Shown here: one piece after another, positions 62,858-64,000 of the stretch
How the letters are laid out: each line of letters begins with the position of its first letter
How positions within the stretch are numbered: position 1 is the stretch's first letter
The notes under the pieces: generated by a model
Seen by the model: the letters and a program-made list of their open reading frames with translations, nothing else
The model's database searches: none
What the model was told of the DNA's origin: nothing
Assembly (NCBI RefSeq): GCF_020149915.1
Contig: NZ_CP083760.1
Span: 1,798,001 to 1,862,000, forward strand
Reading direction: 5' to 3'
Length of the DNA stretch: 64,000 bases
Source of the DNA: Candidatus Sulfidibacterium hydrothermale
GTDB taxonomy: Bacteria > Bacteroidota > Bacteroidia > Bacteroidales > F082
Translations under genes and position numbers: made by a program

Positions 62858-63106
62858 GAAATAATCTCTTTCTCTTTTGTCTTTTTTATTTTTTTCGCTG
62901 AATTTTATTGCCGATTTGTAACCGTTGCTCTCTTTTGCAATTTGTTATTCCATTTACCGGATTTCCTTTGTCTTAATGCTCAGTCCTTTGCCTGTTATTA
63001 GGTTTCTCTTGTCCGTCCATTCAGTCGAATTTTTTCGTTTTATGAGCCATTTTTTCTCGTGATTCAAATTTTTGAAAAAAGATATATGCAGATTAAAAAT
63101 ATATGT

Positions 63107-63143
63107 TACATTTGCAGCCTAATTTTAATTAGATTAAATCTAA
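63107..63143 (+). promoter_or_regulatory. -7 box TACATTTG with a 15-bp palindrome, lipoprotein gene promoter
   Basis: TACATTTG (63107-63114) is an exact -7 match. TTAGATT-A-AATCTAA (63129-63143) lies 14 bp downstream, within the predicted 5' leader, where a dimeric repressor would act. It looks like a metal-regulator (DtxR/MntR-type) site, but that is a guess. Confidence 0.5.
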
Positions 63144-63189
63144 ATAGTGTTTGGTAGTAAAAAAATTCAACAATCAAAAAGCGTGTAAT

Positions 63190-63729
63190 ATGAAACGATT
63201 CGTGTTATTTTTATTGTTTATTCCGCTGCTGTTTGCCCAGCAAGGTTGCGATGAATTGTCGAAACTCACCCAGTTCTATATCGATTATGATACGGAGATC
63301 ACTATTCCGAAAACATTGAAGATCGATTTGCCCGTTGACATTATGACACCGGACATAACCACCAACTCCGAGAGTGAATTTGAATCGAACAATACCCATA
63401 AAAGCCTGATTGACATCATCAATCTTTCGGAAATGGACATGACCATCACCAGTCCGGAGGAAGCCACCTTCGATTTTTTGAAAGACATTGAGATTTCCAT
63501 AAGCGCCGACGGACTGCCGGAAAAGAAGATTGCCTGGCTGTACGATATTCCGAAAACCGGATTGAAAAAAATTACGCTGGAAGTATCGACAGACGATTTG
63601 AAAGAATACATCGAAAAAGACACCTACAAATTGAAAACCACCACCACGACACGCGAACTGATTTCGCATGACACCGATGTATCCATTCACAGTAAATTTT
63701 TCGTGGATGCAAAAATTTTAGGACTTTAG
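63190..63729 (+). CDS. Unknown lipoprotein
   Basis: The 179-residue product has a lipoprotein signal (LLFAQQGC, C20). Beyond it the protein is polar and beta-rich, with ITIPKTLKIDLPVDI, a TNSESEFESNNTHKS stretch and threonine-rich KLKTTTTTRELISHDTDV near the end. I do not recognise a family. The start MKRFVLFL at 63190 fits the signal sequence; the open frame reaches back to 63151. A promoter with a palindrome lies upstream. The next lipoprotein gene starts 78 nt later on the same strand. Confidence 0.75.
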   Translation: MKRFVLFLLFIPLLFAQQGCDELSKLTQFYIDYDTEITIPKTLKIDLPVDIMTPDITTNSESEFESNNTHKSLIDIINLSEMDMTITSPEEATFDFLKDIEISISADGLPEKKIAWLYDIPKTGLKKITLEVSTDDLKEYIEKDTYKLKTTTTTRELISHDTDVSIHSKFFVDAKILGL

Positions 63730-63806
63730 CGGACGGAAAACCGGCAAAAAGTGGAACGGAAATTGCAGCAATTCTTATCTTTAAACAGAAAACAAAAGAC
63801 ACGAGT

Positions 63807-64000
63807 ATGAAAAAAGTATGGCTACAGACATTCCTGGCCGGAATTATTCTCTCCGGCCTGTTTTTTATCGGCGGATGTGACGATGATTCGTATGATATTC
63901 CGGAATACACGGAGTTTCAGGTTCAAGTGGACAGTATTGAATATCCGTCCAGCATTTTTTTAGGGCAAAACCTAACCATTAAATTTTATGCTACGCTGGG
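63807..64000 (+). CDS. Lipoprotein, N-terminal part (cut by window edge)
   Basis: The frame opens with ATG 63807 and is open to the right edge, 64 residues. A signal sequence (WLQTFLAGIILSGLFF) ends in IGGC, a good lipobox, followed by DDDSYDIPEYTEFQVQVDSI, a start like that of surface lipoproteins with an N-terminal acidic run. It follows the lipoprotein gene at 63190 on the same strand and is probably cotranscribed with it. The rest of the protein is not visible, so no family is named. Confidence 0.75.
   Translation, partial: MKKVWLQTFLAGIILSGLFFIGGCDDDSYDIPEYTEFQVQVDSIEYPSSIFLGQNLTIKFYATL

Larger units (their letters stand above)
62814..63189. other. Divergent intergenic region between nusB and the lipoprotein gene
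   Basis: No gene is seen. It holds the nusB -7 box (62850-62857), a plus-strand -7 box (63107-63114) and the palindrome TTAGATTAAATCTAA (63129-63143). The rest is T-rich. Confidence 0.6.

Noticed and set aside
1-64000. Defence islands, prophage, transposons or CRISPR arrays
   Set aside because: No nuclease-helicase sets, integrases, transposases, terminal inverted repeats around genes or regularly spaced repeats were found.

Overview
The window is chromosomal DNA from a member of the Bacteroidota, most likely the Bacteroidales/Marinilabiliales side of the phylum. Three things point there. First, about twenty genes are preceded by the Bacteroidota sigma factor -7 box TAnnTTTG, several with a TTTG or TTG -33 box 18-23 bp upstream, and Shine-Dalgarno sequences are mostly absent. 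Second, the families are typical of the phylum: DUF4251, DUF2027-Smr, DUF2147, a PorQ-like type IX secretion protein, a single-polypeptide CcsBA, a long NusB, and a SHOCT/copper ATPase unit. Third, gene orders such as rsfS-ftsH-LUD and zapA-6S RNA-rny are present. No rRNA, tRNA, CRISPR array, transposase, integrase or phage gene was seen; the window reads as core chromosome with a few accessory islets.

Layout. 1-8.1 kb: start of a TamB/AsmA-like gene running off the left edge, divergent tsaD, a small beta-barrel, a CDF metal exporter, mgtE, an aldehyde dehydrogenase and rlmD. 8.2-18.9 kb: two tandem DUF4251 genes, rsfS-ftsH-LUD-birA, the NAD(P)HX repair enzyme nnrDE, an orphan GroES behind a thioredoxin-glutaredoxin protein, a third DUF4251 gene, a zinc-ribbon protein and an exported MsrA. 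18.9-27.2 kb: cytochrome c biogenesis CcsBA with a Smr-domain protein upstream and a barrel downstream, a diheme cytochrome c peroxidase, an AI-2E permease, a Dabb protein and a metal-domain/AraC fusion regulator. 27.2-31.3 kb: a four-gene minus-strand operon (sugar epimerase, PMT transferase, GT2, LAB_N protein) that looks like lipid A or lipid-linked sugar modification. 31.5-36.3 kb: SHOCT protein and copper P-type ATPase, then an HD hydrolase and a lipoprotein Memo homolog. 36.5-45.9 kb: parC, flavodiiron protein, an unknown exported protein, a deacetylase-like plus GNAT pair, upp and a lone MacB-type permease. 45.9-50.3 kb: a small carbohydrate islet (DUF4838 lipoprotein and GH3 xylosidase-like enzyme). 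50.4-55.5 kb: coiled-coil protein, zapA, 6S RNA, rny, DUF721/DciA-like, recF, porQ. 55.5-64 kb: a second GT2/PMT pair, DUF2147, a TetR regulator, aconitase, nusB and two lipoprotein genes, the second cut by the right edge.

How the genes fit together. Several loci deal with the cell envelope (two GT2/PMT pairs, PorQ, barrels, deacetylase/GNAT pair), and several with oxygen, peroxide or metal stress (flavodiiron protein, diheme peroxidase, exported MsrA, CopA, CDF, the MxCxxC-AraC regulator). This combination suits an anaerobe or microaerophile that meets oxygen and copper.

I did not find a complete, clearly undescribed defence or mobile system. The most promising leads are the coiled-coil partner of ZapA, the MxCxxC-AraC fusion regulator, the thioredoxin-glutaredoxin/orphan GroES pair, the palindromes at the acn and lipoprotein promoters, and the 13-bp hairpin between the SHOCT gene and copA.
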